Assembly (NCBI GenBank): GCA_934277655.1
Contig: CAKQVC010000121.1
Location: 1-6,550, forward strand
From: an uncultured Clostridia bacterium
GTDB lineage: Bacteria > Bacillota > Clostridia > Peptostreptococcales > Anaerovoracaceae
DNA: 6,550 nt
Direction of reading: 5' to 3'
Part shown: positions 5,658-6,550 of the stretch, piece after piece
How the letters are laid out: each line of letters opens with the position of its first letter
How positions within the stretch are numbered: position 1 is the stretch's first letter
Program-made: the position numbers and the translations under genes
Notes under the pieces: model-generated
What the model saw: the letters and a program-made list of their open reading frames with translations, nothing else
The model's database searches: none
Told to the model about the DNA's origin: nothing

Positions 5658-6550
5658 AGAGTCAGGTAGTCTTCAGGCTCTGCAAGAACGGCCTTACCAT
5701 CTGAAATATATTCCATCCAGGTATCTTTCACAGAGGTATCCCCTCCCTCAAATGCTACACTATCAGCTGCCAGATAAGCTTCCATGTGCTGCAGGGTCGC
5801 AAGGCAGGTTACTGTGAAAGTATCATTGTCCTGAACTTTTTTCCCGTCTTTTGTAACTTTACTTAATATATAACCGTCACTGGTTTCCTTGATTTCCACT
5901 GAAATACCGCTGACTACAGGCAGCGAGCCACGGTTAAATGGAATGAAACCACCCTGGCAGCCTTCTATAAAGTTTCTGACAGTCTCTTTTAATTCAGCTC
6001 CGCTCATCTTGCTGCTGTAAGCCAAAAGGTCATTTGGCATAATCATGTTACTTGCCATTTTTTCTGTGTAACCGGCTTTCAGCACGTTCCCTGTAAAGCT
6101 GTTTCCGGTTGCGATCAGCACATCCGTCCCATAAATGCCCCGCAGGGTGTTTGCCATAACCGAATAGGCTGCATTACCTCCACTGCTATGAAAGTAATTG
6201 GAATAAGATTTCTGTGAATCCAGCACAACACTCTCAGAGACCGCTTTCTCCTCCAGAAGCTGAGAATTAAAGGACTGATAGGCCTGCCCTGCATCGTATT
6301 CTCCTGAGATCATCTTCGAAACCACATCCTTGGAAACAGAGAAAAAGTCATTTGATGCAATGCGGATATACATATGGTTTTCTTTGATCACAGGTTTCAC
6401 GTCTTTCAGGTATTCTGTAAGCTGCATATCCACATCCTGACTGTAGCTCAACAAATCCTGTCCATCACTAATGATCCTGTTCTGTGCATCCTCTGAAAGC
6501 ATTGTGTTCAGCACCTTCATTGCTTTCTTCCGGCGTGTCTCATCCTGCGT
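5651..6550 (-). CDS. solute-binding protein with 5'-nucleotidase C-terminal-like domain (5' part outside window)
   Basis: Only the last 299 residues are in the window; the frame stays open to position 6550, so the ATG at 6520 is probably internal. The first 105 or so visible residues are mostly helical and polar (KAMKVLNTMLSEDAQ... then IASNDFFSVSKDVV) and resemble the C-terminal lobe of a family-1 extracellular solute-binding protein. Residues about 125-275 resemble the C-terminal domain of 5'-nucleotidases: the strand TDVLIATGNSF, then NDLLAYSSKMSGAELKETVRNF, then SGISVEIKE and the closing DNDTFTVTCLA. The usual GGGIR substrate loop is replaced by ATGNSFTGN, so it looks like a binding module rather than an active nucleotidase; the metal-binding catalytic domain is not visible. 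The protein should sit outside the membrane, as a lipoprotein or secreted protein, but its N-terminus is missing here. It directly precedes the hybrid kinase and probably works with it as a ligand-presenting partner. The domain calls are by eye. Confidence 0.7.
   Translation of the reverse strand, partial: TQDETRRKKAMKVLNTMLSEDAQNRIISDGQDLLSYSQDVDMQLTEYLKDVKPVIKENHMYIRIASNDFFSVSKDVVSKMISGEYDAGQAYQSFNSQLLEEKAVSESVVLDSQKSYSNYFHSSGGNAAYSVMANTLRGIYGTDVLIATGNSFTGNVLKAGYTEKMASNMIMPNDLLAYSSKMSGAELKETVRNFIEGCQGGFIPFNRGSLPVVSGISVEIKETSDGYILSKVTKDGKKVQDNDTFTVTCLATLQHMEAYLAADSVAFEGGDTSVKDTWMEYISDGKAVLAEPEDYLTLR

Overview
The window looks like chromosomal DNA of a moderately low-GC gut-type Clostridia, most likely a Lachnospiraceae. 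This rests on a gatCA operon under a T-box, purine-rich AGGAG ribosome binding sites, a phi-LC3-type holin, and a large Cache/PAS hybrid histidine kinase paired with a solute-binding protein. The assignment is inference from gene content; no marker gene such as rRNA is present. Every gene I can support lies on the minus strand, so the text reads from high to low coordinates.

Positions 6550 to 2697 hold a two-gene sensory cassette. A cut-off secreted protein comes first: the tail of an ABC-type solute-binding domain followed by a 5'-nucleotidase C-terminal-like domain. It is followed with no real gap by a 982-residue membrane hybrid histidine kinase with an extracellular Cache-like sensor, PAS, HisKA, HATPase and two receiver domains. 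The stop codon of the first gene lies inside the Shine-Dalgarno sequence of the second, so the two are probably translationally coupled, with the binding protein presenting or modulating a ligand for the kinase. No Hpt domain or output regulator is in view.

Positions 2696 to 2195 hold a spacer with a repeated TCTGATCA motif and a lone small holin gene with an unusual cysteine/histidine-rich tail. No endolysin or other phage gene is beside it.

Positions 2194 to 1325 carry no protein gene I would defend. They hold an AT-rich spacer, a strong sigma-A-type promoter (TTGATT, 17 bp, TATAAA, with A-tracts upstream), and a long T-box riboswitch leader. I can place Stem I with its kink-turn, AGUA box, AG bulge and distal loop; a specifier best read as AAC (asparagine); the antiterminator with the T-box bulge; and a competing intrinsic terminator. 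The stretch between Stem I and the antiterminator is about 360 nt, which is unusually long, and contains a GC-richer, hairpin-rich segment that may be an insertion.

Positions 1324 to 1 hold gatC and the first part of gatA, two subunits of the Asp-tRNA(Asn)/Glu-tRNA(Gln) amidotransferase; gatB would be expected beyond position 1. An asparagine-responsive T-box in front of gatCAB fits a cell that makes Asn-tRNA(Asn) by transamidation and raises enzyme production when uncharged tRNA(Asn) accumulates. I saw no tRNA, rRNA, CRISPR array or transposase.
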